Counted from the stretch's first letter, positions 9,505 to 18,800 are shown. The stretch is 64,000 nucleotides of DNA from Butyrivibrio sp. LC3010 (GCF_000424385.1 NZ_AUJU01000009.1:62001-126000); one strand, 5' to 3'. The notes: generated from the letters alone by a model not told the origin. Made by a program: numbers and translations.

Positions 9505-10570
9505 TAATTTAAATATGAAGTGTGGCTATGTGACTCTTATAGGCAGACCAAACGTGGGAAAATCCACATTGATGAATCATCTTATAGGGCAGAAGATTGC
9601 CATCACATCGCACAAACCACAGACTACACGCGGCAGGATTCAGACTGTCTACACAGATGACAGAGGGCAGATAGTATTTTTGGATACACCTGGAATTCAT
9701 GAATCCAAAAACAAGCTCGGAGAATATATGGTCAAAGTCGCAACCAAAACAATGGAAGAGGTTGATCTTATATTATGGCTTGTGGAACCCAGTACATTTA
9801 TCGGAGCCGGTGAGCATATGATCATAGATCAGCTGCGTGAATGTGGTAAACAGGTTATCCTCGTGATAAATAAGATCGATACAGTTTCCAAGGATGATCT
9901 TCAAAGCTTTATAGATGCTTATAAAAAAGAAATGGATTATGCTGACATCGTCACGGTTTCAGCTCTTAAGAGCGATAACCTTGACGAGCTTATGCAGCGA
10001 ATATTTGACAGACTTCCCTACGGAGATCCGTTTTATAGCGAAGAAACTCTGACAGACCAGACTGAAAGGGATATCGTAGGCGAGATAATAAGAGAAAAAG
10101 CATTAAGACTTTTAAATGATGAGGTCCCTCATGGAATCGCAGTTACTGTTGAGACTATGAGAACAAGAAAAGCGGCAACGCAGACTAAGAAGAAAAAGTC
10201 AAAGCATGTTCATCCGCCAAAAAAAGGTAAACAAAATGATGCTGTAGTCGGTACAGACAATGGTGGAGTACCTGACCTTGAAGCAATGCTTTCAGCTCTT
10301 AAGGGCGGTGAGAAGGATGCAGCCGATGTTTCTACGGAAACTGAAATAATGGATATAGAAGCATCAATCATCTGTGAACGCGATTCTCATAAAGGAATTA
10401 TCATCGGAAAAGGCGGATCAATGCTTAAAAAGATTGGTTCACAGGCCAGATCTGATATTGAGAATATGGTAGGCTGCAAAGTTAATCTCCAGCTTTTTGT
10501 TAAAGTCAGAAAGGACTGGAGAAACGACCAGGTTCAAATGAAGAATTTTGGTTACAAGAATACAAAATAA
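9485..10570 (+). CDS. era: GTPase Era with a ~60-residue insertion in the KH region
   Basis: Ribosome-associated GTPase needed for 16S rRNA maturation. G1 GRPNVGKST (residues 20-28), QTTRGRIQ, DTPG and NKID are all present, as is the KH signature IIIGKGGSMLKKIG with upstream SIICERDSHKG. The start at 9485 follows GGAG at 9471 and overlaps the peptidase gene; an upstream in-frame ATG at 9422 is less plausible. The product is 361 residues against about 300 for normal Era. The excess is a lysine-rich then acidic linker (about residues 227-287, bases 10165-10345) inserted after HGIAVTVETM and before MDIEASIICERD. recO follows after 11 nt. Confidence 0.95.
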   Translation: MQENLNNNLNMKCGYVTLIGRPNVGKSTLMNHLIGQKIAITSHKPQTTRGRIQTVYTDDRGQIVFLDTPGIHESKNKLGEYMVKVATKTMEEVDLILWLVEPSTFIGAGEHMIIDQLRECGKQVILVINKIDTVSKDDLQSFIDAYKKEMDYADIVTVSALKSDNLDELMQRIFDRLPYGDPFYSEETLTDQTERDIVGEIIREKALRLLNDEVPHGIAVTVETMRTRKAATQTKKKKSKHVHPPKKGKQNDAVVGTDNGGVPDLEAMLSALKGGEKDAADVSTETEIMDIEASIICERDSHKGIIIGKGGSMLKKIGSQARSDIENMVGCKVNLQLFVKVRKDWRNDQVQMKNFGYKNTK

Positions 10571-10581
10571 TCGAGGAATGA

Positions 10582-11244
10582 ATGACCACATTAACCACAG
10601 TGAACGGAATTATTATAAAGAGGACACCGGTCGGCGAATATGACCAGGTAGTTACTATACTTACTTCCGAACGTGGCAAGATCACTGCATTTGCAAAGGG
10701 TTCAAGGCGTCCGGGGAATCAATTGTCCGGTGCTGTTGAACCTTTTTGTTTTGGAAAATTCAAGCTGTACGAAGGCAGAACTTCATATAATATACAGGAA
10801 GCGGAGATTATTAACTATTTTGAATCCTTCAGGAATGATTTTAACGGTTCAATGTATGGAATGTTTTTTCTTGAACTTGCAGACTATTATACCAGGGAGA
10901 ATAATGATGAACGCGATTTTTTAAAGCTGCTATACAGGTCACTCAGAGCTTTGGAATCGGATAACTTTGATGACAGACTTGTAAGATGTATATTTGAGAT
11001 AAAGTGTCTTGTGATAAACGGTGAGTTTCCCGGAATTCCAACGGATAGAAAATATGAAGAATCAACAGCTTACACCTTGGAATTCATAAGAGTCACGGCA
11101 ATTGAAAAGCTTTATTCTTTTGCTGTTACTGCAGAAATTCAAAACGAACTTTTCCATATTTGTGACATATACAGAAGGAAATTTATTGACAGGAAACTGA
11201 ACAGTCTGGAAATGATTAAAATGATTGAAGGTTTAAATTTATGA
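10582..11244 (+). CDS. recO: DNA repair protein RecO
   Basis: 220 residues. RecO mediates RecA loading in RecF-pathway recombination together with RecR. The N-terminal OB-fold segment is clear: GIIIKRTPVGEYDQVVTILT, GKITAFAKGSRRPGNQLSG, LYEGRTSYNIQEAEI. The helical C-terminal part follows, but the four-cysteine zinc-finger segment found in many RecO proteins is missing; only scattered cysteines remain. From memory this short form is usual in Lachnospiraceae. It lies directly behind era, a very common gene order in Firmicutes. Confidence 0.9.
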   Translation: MTTLTTVNGIIIKRTPVGEYDQVVTILTSERGKITAFAKGSRRPGNQLSGAVEPFCFGKFKLYEGRTSYNIQEAEIINYFESFRNDFNGSMYGMFFLELADYYTRENNDERDFLKLLYRSLRALESDNFDDRLVRCIFEIKCLVINGEFPGIPTDRKYEESTAYTLEFIRVTAIEKLYSFAVTAEIQNELFHICDIYRRKFIDRKLNSLEMIKMIEGLNL

Positions 11245-11250
11245 TTGTAT

Positions 11251-11279
11251 TTGAAAAAGCACAAAATGCGTTATATAAT
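11251..11279 (+). promoter_or_regulatory. Sigma-A promoter for lipoprotein/glyQS
   Basis: TTGAAA (11251-11256), 17-bp spacer, TATAAT (11274-11279). It starts seven bases after the recO stop, and the transcript would begin about 50 nt before the lipoprotein start. Confidence 0.7.
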
Positions 11280-11335
11280 CATAAACGTGTGCATACACTG
11301 GCACTCTAATTAATTTAATAAAAGAGGGTATTATT

Positions 11336-11950
11336 GTGAAAAAAAGTTTTGTCAATAACCTTGCTTTTGCTGCTGTATTGATGCTTATTGTTATGTCGCT
11401 CACAGCATGTGGGAAGAGCTCGGATGCCGATAATTCCGACAAGTCTTCGATTGAGATCAGGAAGGATGGGACTGTTATAAGTACCATTGTCGCAGATTTT
11501 GCTGAAAGCTACTATAGTACTGATGAGCTGAAGGAAATGACGGAAAACGAGATCAATGCATTTGTTGTTTCAAATGGAGAGGATTCTGCATCATTTGAAT
11601 CCATTGACAGCAAGGATGGCAAGGTCAGGCTGGTAATTAAGTTTGGAAGTGCATCTGACTATGCTCATTTCAATGATGAGATGTTATTATATGAGACAGT
11701 TTCAGATGCTGTAATTTCAGGACAGATAGATGTTAATTCCCTTGTTGATAAGGATGGGAATACTATTGAGCCTGATAAGGCTGACAGCTTGAGCAGTCAG
11801 CATGTGGTAATCTGTGCATCAAAAGGTCTTGTGTCTGTTCCATATAAAATAAGATATGCTTCTAATAATATAAAGCTTATCGATAAGAAAACAGCAGATT
11901 TTTCAGGACTGGCGGATGATGCTAGCGCATGTCTTGTTCTTGATAAATGA
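11336..11950 (+). CDS. Lipoprotein of unknown function
   Basis: 204 residues with a GTG start preceded by AGAGGG. The N-terminal signal (Lys-Lys-Ser, hydrophobic stretch, lipobox LTAC at about residues 22-25) predicts export and lipid anchoring to the outer face of the membrane. The remainder is a soluble, mixed alpha/beta-looking domain with no motif I recognise ([20 protein letters not shown] near its start). glyQS follows 62 nt later and may be co-transcribed; no terminator separates them. Confidence 0.75.
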   Translation: MKKSFVNNLAFAAVLMLIVMSLTACGKSSDADNSDKSSIEIRKDGTVISTIVADFAESYYSTDELKEMTENEINAFVVSNGEDSASFESIDSKDGKVRLVIKFGSASDYAHFNDEMLLYETVSDAVISGQIDVNSLVDKDGNTIEPDKADSLSSQHVVICASKGLVSVPYKIRYASNNIKLIDKKTADFSGLADDASACLVLDK

Positions 11951-12012
11951 TATATGAGCATGTTGCTCTAAAAATAATAAATGAGCGTTGTGCTCGGAAA
12001 GAGGTTTTGGTT

Positions 12013-13410
12013 ATGAAAGCTAATGAAAAAACAATGGAAAAAATAATTGCTCTCGCAAAGGGTAGAGGTTTTATTTATCCCGGAAGTGAAATATACGGCG
12101 GTCTTGCTAATACATGGGATTACGGTAACCTTGGTGTTGAACTTAAGAATAACGTAAAGAAGGCATGGTGGCAGAAATTTATTCAGGAGAGCCCTTACAA
12201 CGTTGGTGTTGACTGTGCAATTCTTATGAATCCTCAGACCTGGGTTGCATCAGGACATCTTTCAAGCTTTTCTGATCCTCTTATGGATTGTAAGGAATGT
12301 CATGAGCGTTTCCGCGCTGATCAGCTTATTGAGAACTATGCTGCTGAGAATAATATCACACTTGAGTCTTCAGTAGATGGCTGGTCACAGGAGCAGATGA
12401 AGCAGTTCATCGATGAGCATAATGTTCCCTGTCCGTCATGCGGGAAGCATAACTTTACTGATATTCGTCAGTTTAACCTTATGTTTAAGACATTCCAGGG
12501 TGTTACAGAGGATGCTAAGAATACAGTATATCTTCGTCCTGAAACAGCTCAGGGTATTTTTGTCAACTTTAAGAATGTACAGCGTACTTCCCGTAAGAAG
12601 ATTCCTTTCGGTATCGGACAGATCGGTAAGTCATTCAGAAACGAGATAACTCCCGGTAACTTTACTTTCAGAACAAGAGAATTTGAGCAGATGGAGCTTG
12701 AGTTCTTCTGCGAGCCTGATACTGATCTTGAATGGTTCAATTACTGGAGACAGTTCTGCATCGACTGGCTTAAGTCTCTTGGCATGAAGGAAGATGAGAT
12801 GAGAGTAAGAGACCATGATAAGGAAGAACTTTCATTCTATTCCAAGGCAACAAGTGATATCGAGTTCATGTTCCCGTTTGGATGGGGTGAGCTTTGGGGC
12901 ATCGCTGACAGAACCAATTATGACCTTTCAAGACATCAGGAAGTTTCAAAGGAAGACCTTACATACTTCGATGATACAAAGAATGAGAGATACATTCCTT
13001 ATGTTATTGAGCCTTCACTTGGTGCAGACCGTGTTGTACTTGCATTCCTCTGTGGTGCTTATGATGAAGAGGAGATTGCTGAGGGAGATGTAAGAACTGT
13101 ACTTCATTTCCATCCTGCACTTGCTCCTGTTAAGATCGGTGTGCTTCCTCTTTCAAAGAAGCTTAATGAAGGTGCTGAGAAGATTTATGCTACACTTTCC
13201 AAGAAGTACAATTGCGAATTTGATGACAGAGGAAATATCGGTAAGCGTTATCGCAGACAGGACGAGATTGGTACTCCGTTCTGCGTAACCTATGATTTTG
13301 ATTCTGAGACAGATGGCAAGGTAACAGTACGTTTCCGTGACAGCATGGAGCAGGAGCGTGTTGCTATCGATGAGCTTGAGGCATACTTTGCAGATAAGTT
13401 CAGCTTCTAA
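12013..13410 (+). CDS. glyQS: Glycyl-tRNA synthetase, homodimeric type
   Basis: 465 residues. Single-chain alpha2 class II synthetase rather than the alpha2beta2 form. The motif region includes [53 protein letters not shown] and ExxEFFCEP. The C-terminal anticodon-binding domain holds [20 protein letters not shown]. The ATG at 12013 follows AAAGAGGT. Two small matching hairpins, GAGC-5 nt-GCTC (11956-11968 and 11983-11995), lie in the 62-nt gap. There is no room for a T-box leader, although many Firmicutes glycyl synthetase genes have one. alaS follows after 26 nt. Confidence 0.95.
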   Translation: MKANEKTMEKIIALAKGRGFIYPGSEIYGGLANTWDYGNLGVELKNNVKKAWWQKFIQESPYNVGVDCAILMNPQTWVASGHLSSFSDPLMDCKECHERFRADQLIENYAAENNITLESSVDGWSQEQMKQFIDEHNVPCPSCGKHNFTDIRQFNLMFKTFQGVTEDAKNTVYLRPETAQGIFVNFKNVQRTSRKKIPFGIGQIGKSFRNEITPGNFTFRTREFEQMELEFFCEPDTDLEWFNYWRQFCIDWLKSLGMKEDEMRVRDHDKEELSFYSKATSDIEFMFPFGWGELWGIADRTNYDLSRHQEVSKEDLTYFDDTKNERYIPYVIEPSLGADRVVLAFLCGAYDEEEIAEGDVRTVLHFHPALAPVKIGVLPLSKKLNEGAEKIYATLSKKYNCEFDDRGNIGKRYRRQDEIGTPFCVTYDFDSETDGKVTVRFRDSMEQERVAIDELEAYFADKFSF

Positions 13411-13436
13411 TTTGAACGTATTTAAAGGAGTTTAAA

Positions 13437-16094
13437 ATGAGACAATTTACAGCTAATGAACTGCGTAAGACATGGAAGCAGTTTTATATTGATAGAGGAC
13501 ACGTTGATGTAGGTGCGGTATCTCTGGTATCAGATGGTTCTACCGGCGTTATGTTTAATGTTGCGGGTATGCAGCCTCTTATGCCATATCTTCTCGGTAA
13601 GAAGCATCCTCTTGGAACAAGACTTTGTAATGTTCAGGGATGTGTCCGCACAAATGATATTGACTCAGTTGGTGATAAGAGCCACGTAACATTCTTTGAA
13701 ATGATGGGAAGCTGGAGTCTTGGTGACTATTTCAAAGAGGAAAGATGCAAATGGAGTTTTGAACTTCTTACAGAGGTATTTGGTTTTGATGCTGATCACC
13801 TTGCAGCTACTGTATTTGCGGGTGATGAGAATGCACCAAGAGATGAAGAAGGTGCAGCATGCCGCATAAAATCAGGCTTCAAGAAGGAAAACATTTATTA
13901 CCTTCCTGCAGAAGATAACTGGTGGGGACTTGAATACGGTCCCTGCGGTCCTGACTCAGAGATGTTCTATATCGCTGACAGACCGGATTGCGGTCCTGAT
14001 TGCGGCCCCGGATGTGACTGCGGTAAGTACACAGAGCTTGGAAACGATGTTTTCATGCAGTATGAGAAGCATCATGATGGCACACTTACACCGCTTTCAC
14101 AGAAGAACGTAGATACAGGCTGGGGACTTGAGAGAATACTTGCATTCCTTAATGGTTCAAGAGATGTCTATCAGGTAGACGTTTTCGTTCCTGCCATTAA
14201 CTACATTGAGAAGAATGCTAATGTTAAGTATGGCGAAGATGAGAAGATCACAAAATCCATGAGAATTCTTGCTGATCATATCCGTACTTCTGTTATGCTT
14301 ATCGGAGATGAGGCTAAGCTTCTTCCTTCAAATACAGGTGCTGGATATATTCTTAGAAGACTTATCCGCAGAGCGGTAAGACATGCAAGAGCTTTGAATC
14401 TTGGTAAAGAGCAGATTCTTGGAATGGCTGCAATCTATATCGATGAGGTTTACAGCGAGAGCTATCCTAATCTTGTTGCTAATCGCAAGTTTGTTCTTAC
14501 AGAGCTTGAGAGAGAAATATCAAGATTTGAGAGCACCCTTGAGAACGGCATGAAGGAATTTAAGAAGATTCTCGATAAGACATCTTCTGAGAACAAGAAA
14601 GAAATCAGCGGAAGAGATGCATTCTTCCTTTATGACACATATGGATTCCCTGTGGAGCTTACTGTTGAGCTCGCTGAGGAAGAGGGACTTAAGGTTGACG
14701 AAAACGGCTTCAAGGATGCTATGGAAGAGCAGAAGCAGAAGGCAAGGGATAACCAGAATTTCTCAGCCAATCTTACAACAGGAGCAGGAGTATTTGATTC
14801 ACTTGATGAATCAAAGCAGTGCGAATTCCTTGGATACGAAGCTCTTAACTGTGACGGCAAAATCATTGCTATGGCATCAGGTGAGTCCCTTGTAGATGAA
14901 ATTGGTGAAGGACAGCAGGGAAGCATAATCACAGATAAGACTACATTTTACGGCACAATGGGTGGTCAGGTTGGTGACCTTGGAGAGATAATCGGAAAAG
15001 ATGGTTCAAAGTTCGAAGTAACAGAGACCATTCATGTAGCAGGTGGAAGAACAGCACATGTAGGTACTGTCGTTAGCGGAAGCTTTAAGAATTCAGATAG
15101 TGTTTCACTTAAAGTAGATGCTGAGAACAGAGCAAAGACCTGTCGTAACCACTCAGCTACACATCTTCTTCAGAAAGCACTTCGTGAAGTACTCGGTGAT
15201 CATGTTGAGCAGGCAGGTTCGTATCAGGATACTGACAAGACAAGATTCGACTTTAGCCATCACCAGGCTATGACAGCTGAAGAACTTCAGAAGGTTGAAG
15301 ACCTCGTAAATGAGAAGATTGCAGAAGCACTTCCTGTAGTTACTGAAGAGATGACTATGGAAGAGGCTAAAAAGACAGGTGCTATGGCTCTGTTTGGTGA
15401 GAAATACGGTGATACTGTAAGAGTTGTCAAGATGGGTGATTTCTCAATCGAACTCTGCGGTGGTACTCATGTTTCAAATACAAGTCATGTAGGTATATTC
15501 AAGATTGTGTCTGAGAGTGGTGTTGCTGCCGGTGTACGTCGTATTGAAGCTCTTACAGGTGATAATGCAAGAGCATATTATAAGGATGTAGAGTCTAAGC
15601 TTTATGACGCAGCAAAGCTTTTGAAGACAAATCCTGATGATGTTGCTGATCATATCAAGAAGCTTCAGGAAGAACTCAAAGCTCTTAAGAGCGAGAATGA
15701 ATCACTCAAGAGTAAAGAAGCTCAGGCAGCTCTTGGCGATGTCCTGGATCAGGTTAAGGAGATTAAAGGTATTAAACTTCTTGCAGCTCCGCTTAAGGGC
15801 GTGGATATGAATGGCCTTCGCGATCTTGGTGATCAGATGAAGGAGAAAATTGGCGAAGGTGTTGTTGTACTCATTTCTGAAGCTAATGGTAAGGTTAACC
15901 TTATGGCAATGGCTACAGATGGCGCAATTGCACATGGCGCACATGCCGGAAACCTTGTTAAGGCAATTGCTGCCAAAGTCGGTGGCGGCGGCGGTGGACG
16001 TCCCAACATGGCTCAGGCAGGAGGCAAGAATCCTGCAGGTATACCTGATGCAATAGCAGAGGCTGAGAAGGCATTGTTAGAGCAGATTAATTAA
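13437..16094 (+). CDS. alaS: Alanyl-tRNA synthetase
   Basis: 885 residues, full length. The N-terminal class II catalytic domain begins with ELRKTWKQFYIDRGHVDV and contains GMQPLMPYLLGKKHP. A cysteine-rich loop (CGPDCGPGCDCG) lies around residue 185. The editing domain has HSATH and CGGTH zinc ligands. The C-Ala/DHHA1 region ends with the glycine-rich VGGGGGGRPNMAQAGG. AAAGGAG precedes the ATG. A promoter for rpsU lies 20 nt past the stop and no separate alaS terminator is visible. Synthetase genes glyQS and alaS appear to form one transcript. Confidence 0.97.
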   Translation: MRQFTANELRKTWKQFYIDRGHVDVGAVSLVSDGSTGVMFNVAGMQPLMPYLLGKKHPLGTRLCNVQGCVRTNDIDSVGDKSHVTFFEMMGSWSLGDYFKEERCKWSFELLTEVFGFDADHLAATVFAGDENAPRDEEGAACRIKSGFKKENIYYLPAEDNWWGLEYGPCGPDSEMFYIADRPDCGPDCGPGCDCGKYTELGNDVFMQYEKHHDGTLTPLSQKNVDTGWGLERILAFLNGSRDVYQVDVFVPAINYIEKNANVKYGEDEKITKSMRILADHIRTSVMLIGDEAKLLPSNTGAGYILRRLIRRAVRHARALNLGKEQILGMAAIYIDEVYSESYPNLVANRKFVLTELEREISRFESTLENGMKEFKKILDKTSSENKKEISGRDAFFLYDTYGFPVELTVELAEEEGLKVDENGFKDAMEEQKQKARDNQNFSANLTTGAGVFDSLDESKQCEFLGYEALNCDGKIIAMASGESLVDEIGEGQQGSIITDKTTFYGTMGGQVGDLGEIIGKDGSKFEVTETIHVAGGRTAHVGTVVSGSFKNSDSVSLKVDAENRAKTCRNHSATHLLQKALREVLGDHVEQAGSYQDTDKTRFDFSHHQAMTAEELQKVEDLVNEKIAEALPVVTEEMTMEEAKKTGAMALFGEKYGDTVRVVKMGDFSIELCGGTHVSNTSHVGIFKIVSESGVAAGVRRIEALTGDNARAYYKDVESKLYDAAKLLKTNPDDVADHIKKLQEELKALKSENESLKSKEAQAALGDVLDQVKEIKGIKLLAAPLKGVDMNGLRDLGDQMKEKIGEGVVVLISEANGKVNLMAMATDGAIAHGAHAGNLVKAIAAKVGGGGGGRPNMAQAGGKNPAGIPDAIAEAEKALLEQIN

Positions 16095-16113
16095 AAAACT
16101 GCGTATTTAGTGC

Positions 16114-16141
16114 TTGACGAACCATAAAAATATGGTATAAT
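16114..16141 (+). promoter_or_regulatory. Sigma-A promoter for rpsU
   Basis: TTGACG (16114-16119), 16-bp spacer, TATAAT (16136-16141) with TGG in front, giving an extended -10. Transcription should start near 16148, leaving an ~87-nt leader ahead of rpsU. Confidence 0.8.
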
Positions 16142-16148
16142 CAATAAA

Positions 16149-16223
16149 TGTTATGTGGGTTAATACCTAAAGACATAACAAATAACCCTGGTCACCCGTT
16201 AAGGAAGGGTCTGAAGGGAGGGT
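16149..16223 (+). promoter_or_regulatory. Structured rpsU leader with competing pairings
   Basis: TGTTATGT (16149-16156) can pair with ACATAACA (16173-16180), and GGGTTA (16157-16162) with TAACCC (16183-16188). Together these form a pseudoknot-like interleaving. The same ACCCT (16185-16189) can instead pair with AGGGT at 16219-16223, which overlaps the presumed Shine-Dalgarno GGAGG (16217-16221). ACCC (16194-16197) can pair with GGGT (16207-16210). The arrangement suggests translational control; function is inferred. Confidence 0.4.
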
Positions 16224-16234
16224 AAGAGTAGAGA

Positions 16235-16411
16235 ATGTCAACAGTTATTGTAAAAGAAAATGAAACTTTAGACAGCGCGCTTCGTCGCTTTAAGAGAAGC
16301 TGTGCCAAGGCTGGCATCCAGCAGGAGATTCGTAAAAGAGAACATTACGAGAAGCCAAGCGTAAAGCGTAAGAAAAAGTCTGAAGCAGCTAGAAAACGTA
16401 AATATAATTAA
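16235..16411 (+). CDS. rpsU: 30S ribosomal protein S21
   Basis: 58 residues, translated directly from the sequence. It begins [19 protein letters not shown], continues [20 protein letters not shown] and ends in a Lys/Arg-rich tail, all typical of S21. S21 binds near the 3' end of 16S rRNA and affects Shine-Dalgarno recognition and initiation. The GGAGG is 13 nt from the ATG, slightly long, and lies within a leader that can fold to hide it. It has its own promoter and terminator, so it is monocistronic. Confidence 0.95.
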   Translation: MSTVIVKENETLDSALRRFKRSCAKAGIQQEIRKREHYEKPSVKRKKKSEAARKRKYN

Positions 16412-16419
16412 TAAAAATA

Positions 16420-16456
16420 AGTCCTTGGTTTTATAAATCAAGGACTATTTTATTTT
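16420..16456 (+). terminator. Rho-independent terminator of rpsU
   Basis: AGTCCTTG (16420-16427) and CAAGGACT (16439-16446) form an 8-bp stem, followed by ATTTTATTTT. Confidence 0.8.
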
Positions 16457-16507
16457 AAAAATCTACATTTGTAGCTTTTTATTAGTGGAGCCATACGAGA
16501 TATTTGT

Positions 16508-17383
16508 ATGATATATCTGATTCTGATATTGATATTGATCTTGATACTTGCTGTAGCAGTTATTGCAATCATTTATCATGATATGAATAACTTTGTTATA
16601 AGAAAGTATGAGATACATTCAACTAAATTGACAAAGGATTTCACCTTTTGTCTTTTATCCGATCTTCATGAGAAAATGTTCGGAGATAATAATGAGAGAC
16701 TCTATGATGCAATTTGCAAAAATTCCCCGGATATAATTCTTATAGCAGGGGATATGCTTACTGCATTTAATGAACATGGAAATGATCATTATGATGAGAT
16801 AGGCGAATTTGTAGCAAGGTTATCTTCGAAGTTTCCTGTTTATGCAGCCAATGGTAATCATGAGACAAAGATGGATATTCTCGGTGGCTTAAGGGGCAGA
16901 GCCTATAAATCTTATGAAGATAAGATTACTAAGGCAGGTTGTGTTCTTTTAAGAAATGAGAGTATATATCTTGAAGACCTTAATGTAGAGGTGAATGGAC
17001 TGGAACTTGAGCGTGATTACTTCCGCAAGGTGGTAAAGCGTGAACTTCCGGATGATTATCTTGAAAACGTGTTTGGAAAAGCAGATGACAGCAGATTTCA
17101 GGTGCTGATAGCTCATAATCCGATTTATTTTGAGGAGTATGCCAAATGGGGGGCTGATCTTACTGTTTCGGGTCATGTTCACGGCGGTATTATCAGACTG
17201 CCTTTCCTTGGTGGTGTGATATCACCTGCAATGGTGCTTTTTCCTAAATATGATGGGGGACTCTTTAAGATTGGGAATAAATCTCTGATCTTAAGCAGAG
17301 GCCTTTCTACGCATTCTATTCCTGTCAGATTTAATAATCCGGGAGAAGTCTGTATGATCAGAATGCTTTCAGATAAAAAATAA
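16508..17383 (+). CDS. Membrane-anchored calcineurin-like metallophosphoesterase
   Basis: 291 residues. One hydrophobic helix (about residues 2-24, mostly Ile/Leu) precedes a metallophosphoesterase domain. Metal-binding signatures appear in order: LLSDLHE, IAGDM, NGNHE, AHNP and SGHVHGG. Relatives such as YkuE/YaeI act on membrane-linked phosphate esters, with UDP-2,3-diacylglucosamine hydrolase activity reported for YaeI. Substrate here is unknown. The ribosome binding site is weak (GAGA at 16497-16500). scpA follows after 16 nt, but a functional link is not obvious. Confidence 0.88.
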   Translation: MIYLILILILILILAVAVIAIIYHDMNNFVIRKYEIHSTKLTKDFTFCLLSDLHEKMFGDNNERLYDAICKNSPDIILIAGDMLTAFNEHGNDHYDEIGEFVARLSSKFPVYAANGNHETKMDILGGLRGRAYKSYEDKITKAGCVLLRNESIYLEDLNVEVNGLELERDYFRKVVKRELPDDYLENVFGKADDSRFQVLIAHNPIYFEEYAKWGADLTVSGHVHGGIIRLPFLGGVISPAMVLFPKYDGGLFKIGNKSLILSRGLSTHSIPVRFNNPGEVCMIRMLSDKK

Positions 17384-17399
17384 AACGAGGATAGCTATA

Positions 17400-18152
17400 A
17401 TGGCATTGGAAGTAAAGCTGCAGGTTTTTGAAGGACCTCTGGATCTGCTTCTTCATCTTATAGATAAAAACAAAATAGACATTTATGATATTCCTATTGC
17501 AGTAATAACTGAGCAGTATATGGATTATATCAGAGCCATGCAGAAGGATGATATGGAAGTTACCAGTGAATTTCTTGTCATGGCTGCTACTTTGGTGGAC
17601 ATAAAATGCAAAATGCTTCTTCCCAAGGAAGTTAATGAAGAAGGCGAAGAGGAAGATCCGAGAGCAGAACTTGTTGAAAAACTGCTGGAATATAAAATGT
17701 ATAAGTTCATGGCTGAGGAACTCCGCGAGCGTCAGACGAACGCTGATACTCATATGTACAGGAAAAAGAATGTTCCTGAGGAAGTCTTGTCCTATGAGGA
17801 ACCGATTGACTATGATACTCTCATAGGCGATGCGAATCTTGCCAAACTTAATGATATTTTCCAGGCACTGCTGAGAAGACAGGAAGATAAGGTTGATCCC
17901 ATAAGAAGTAAGTTTGGTAAAATCGAAAAAGAGTCTGTGGATCTTGATCAGAAGACTCTTTATGTAAAGGCCTATATCAGAGAACATGAGAGATTCAGTT
18001 TTAAACAGCTCCTTGAGAAACAAGGAAGCAAAGTAGAGATTATCGTAACCTTCATGGTTATACTTGAGGCTATGAAGATTGGCGACATTGAAATAGAACA
18101 AACTGAGACGTTTGGGGATATTATGATTACTTCAAACAGAGTGGCAAAGTGA
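17400..18152 (+). CDS. scpA: Segregation and condensation protein ScpA (kleisin)
   Basis: 250 residues. The N-terminus LQVFEGPLDLLLHLIDKNKI and DIPIAVITEQYMDY are diagnostic. The C-terminal winged-helix part covers about residues 180-245 (FKQLLEKQGSKVEIIVTFMV). ScpA bridges SMC heads and binds ScpB in the bacterial condensin complex that organises and segregates the chromosome. The stop is seven bases before the scpB start, the usual gene pair. Confidence 0.95.
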   Translation: MALEVKLQVFEGPLDLLLHLIDKNKIDIYDIPIAVITEQYMDYIRAMQKDDMEVTSEFLVMAATLVDIKCKMLLPKEVNEEGEEEDPRAELVEKLLEYKMYKFMAEELRERQTNADTHMYRKKNVPEEVLSYEEPIDYDTLIGDANLAKLNDIFQALLRRQEDKVDPIRSKFGKIEKESVDLDQKTLYVKAYIREHERFSFKQLLEKQGSKVEIIVTFMVILEAMKIGDIEIEQTETFGDIMITSNRVAK

Positions 18153-18159
18153 GGGAGAT

Positions 18160-18729
18160 ATGACGAAGGAAGAGGGAGCAGCAGCGATTGAAGCAATCCT
18201 TTTTACAATGGGGGATTCTGTTACTGTTGCAGCAATATGTAACGCACTGGATGAGGATTTGAAGGACGTGCGTGATCAGATTGCTTATCTTAAGAAAAAA
18301 TATTCAAAAGCGGATAGCGGTATAAGTCTGATAGAATTAGAGAATTCAATTCAGCTTTGCACGAAGAGCGAAATGTATGAATATCTTATAAAGGTGGCAA
18401 AGACACCCAAAAAGATAACACTTACGGATGCTCTGATGGAGACATTATCAATTATTGCTTACAAACAGCCTATTACCAGATTAGATGTGGAACGCATCAG
18501 GGGCGTTAACAGTGATCATGCCGTTAACAGGCTTGTGGAGTTTAATCTTGTACAGGAGCTTGGAAGGCTTGATGCACCGGGAAGACCGCTTCTTTTTGGG
18601 ACTACCGAACAGTTTCTTAGAAGCTTCGGAGTTAAGTCATTGGATGATCTTCCTTCTCTTGATGCAGTAAGGGTTGAGGAGTTTAAGCAGGAGGCTGAAC
18701 AGGAAATCAGTGTAAAACTTGATATTTGA
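18160..18729 (+). CDS. scpB: Segregation and condensation protein ScpB
   Basis: 189 residues with two winged-helix domains. Family signatures are AIEAILFTMGDSVTV, LTDALMETLSIIAYKQPITR, IRGVNSDHAVNRLVE and GRPLLFGTTEQFLRSFG. It dimerises and binds the central region of ScpA. GGGAGAT precedes the ATG, and it is translated right after scpA. A long imperfect hairpin follows the gene. Confidence 0.95.
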   Translation: MTKEEGAAAIEAILFTMGDSVTVAAICNALDEDLKDVRDQIAYLKKKYSKADSGISLIELENSIQLCTKSEMYEYLIKVAKTPKKITLTDALMETLSIIAYKQPITRLDVERIRGVNSDHAVNRLVEFNLVQELGRLDAPGRPLLFGTTEQFLRSFGVKSLDDLPSLDAVRVEEFKQEAEQEISVKLDI

Positions 18730-18748
18730 TTTAAAATATTAAAATTCC

Positions 18749-18794
18749 GCACAAAATAAGGGTATGGAGTATTCTCCATGCCCTTGTTTTGTGC
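18749..18794 (+). terminator. Long imperfect hairpin after scpB, possible terminator
   Basis: GCACAAAA, AAGGG and ATGGAG on the left (18749-18769) pair with CTCCAT, CCCTT and TTTTGTGC on the right (18774-18794), with small bulges and a four-base loop. It lacks a trailing T-run, so termination would be weak in the + direction. The right arm runs into the extended -10 of the next operon. Confidence 0.5.
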
Positions 18795-18800
18795 TATACT
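18792..18800 (+). promoter_or_regulatory. Candidate extended -10 promoter of the decarboxylase operon
   Basis: TGC followed by TATACT gives an extended -10 without a good -35. The start site would be near 18807, about 50 nt before the first ATG. A second match (TTGTGG-17-TATATT at 18816-18844) would begin inside the ribosome binding site and is less likely. Confidence 0.4.

Noticed and set aside
10582..11244. RecO lacks the four-Cys zinc finger and looks shortened
   Set aside because: Short zinc-free RecO proteins are, as far as I recall, usual in Lachnospiraceae. The frame is intact and both ends align.
17358..18101. 247-codon minus-strand frame opposite scpA
   Set aside because: It lies entirely over a well-conserved gene, and its composition (Phe/Leu/Ile/His-rich) is typical of an antisense shadow.
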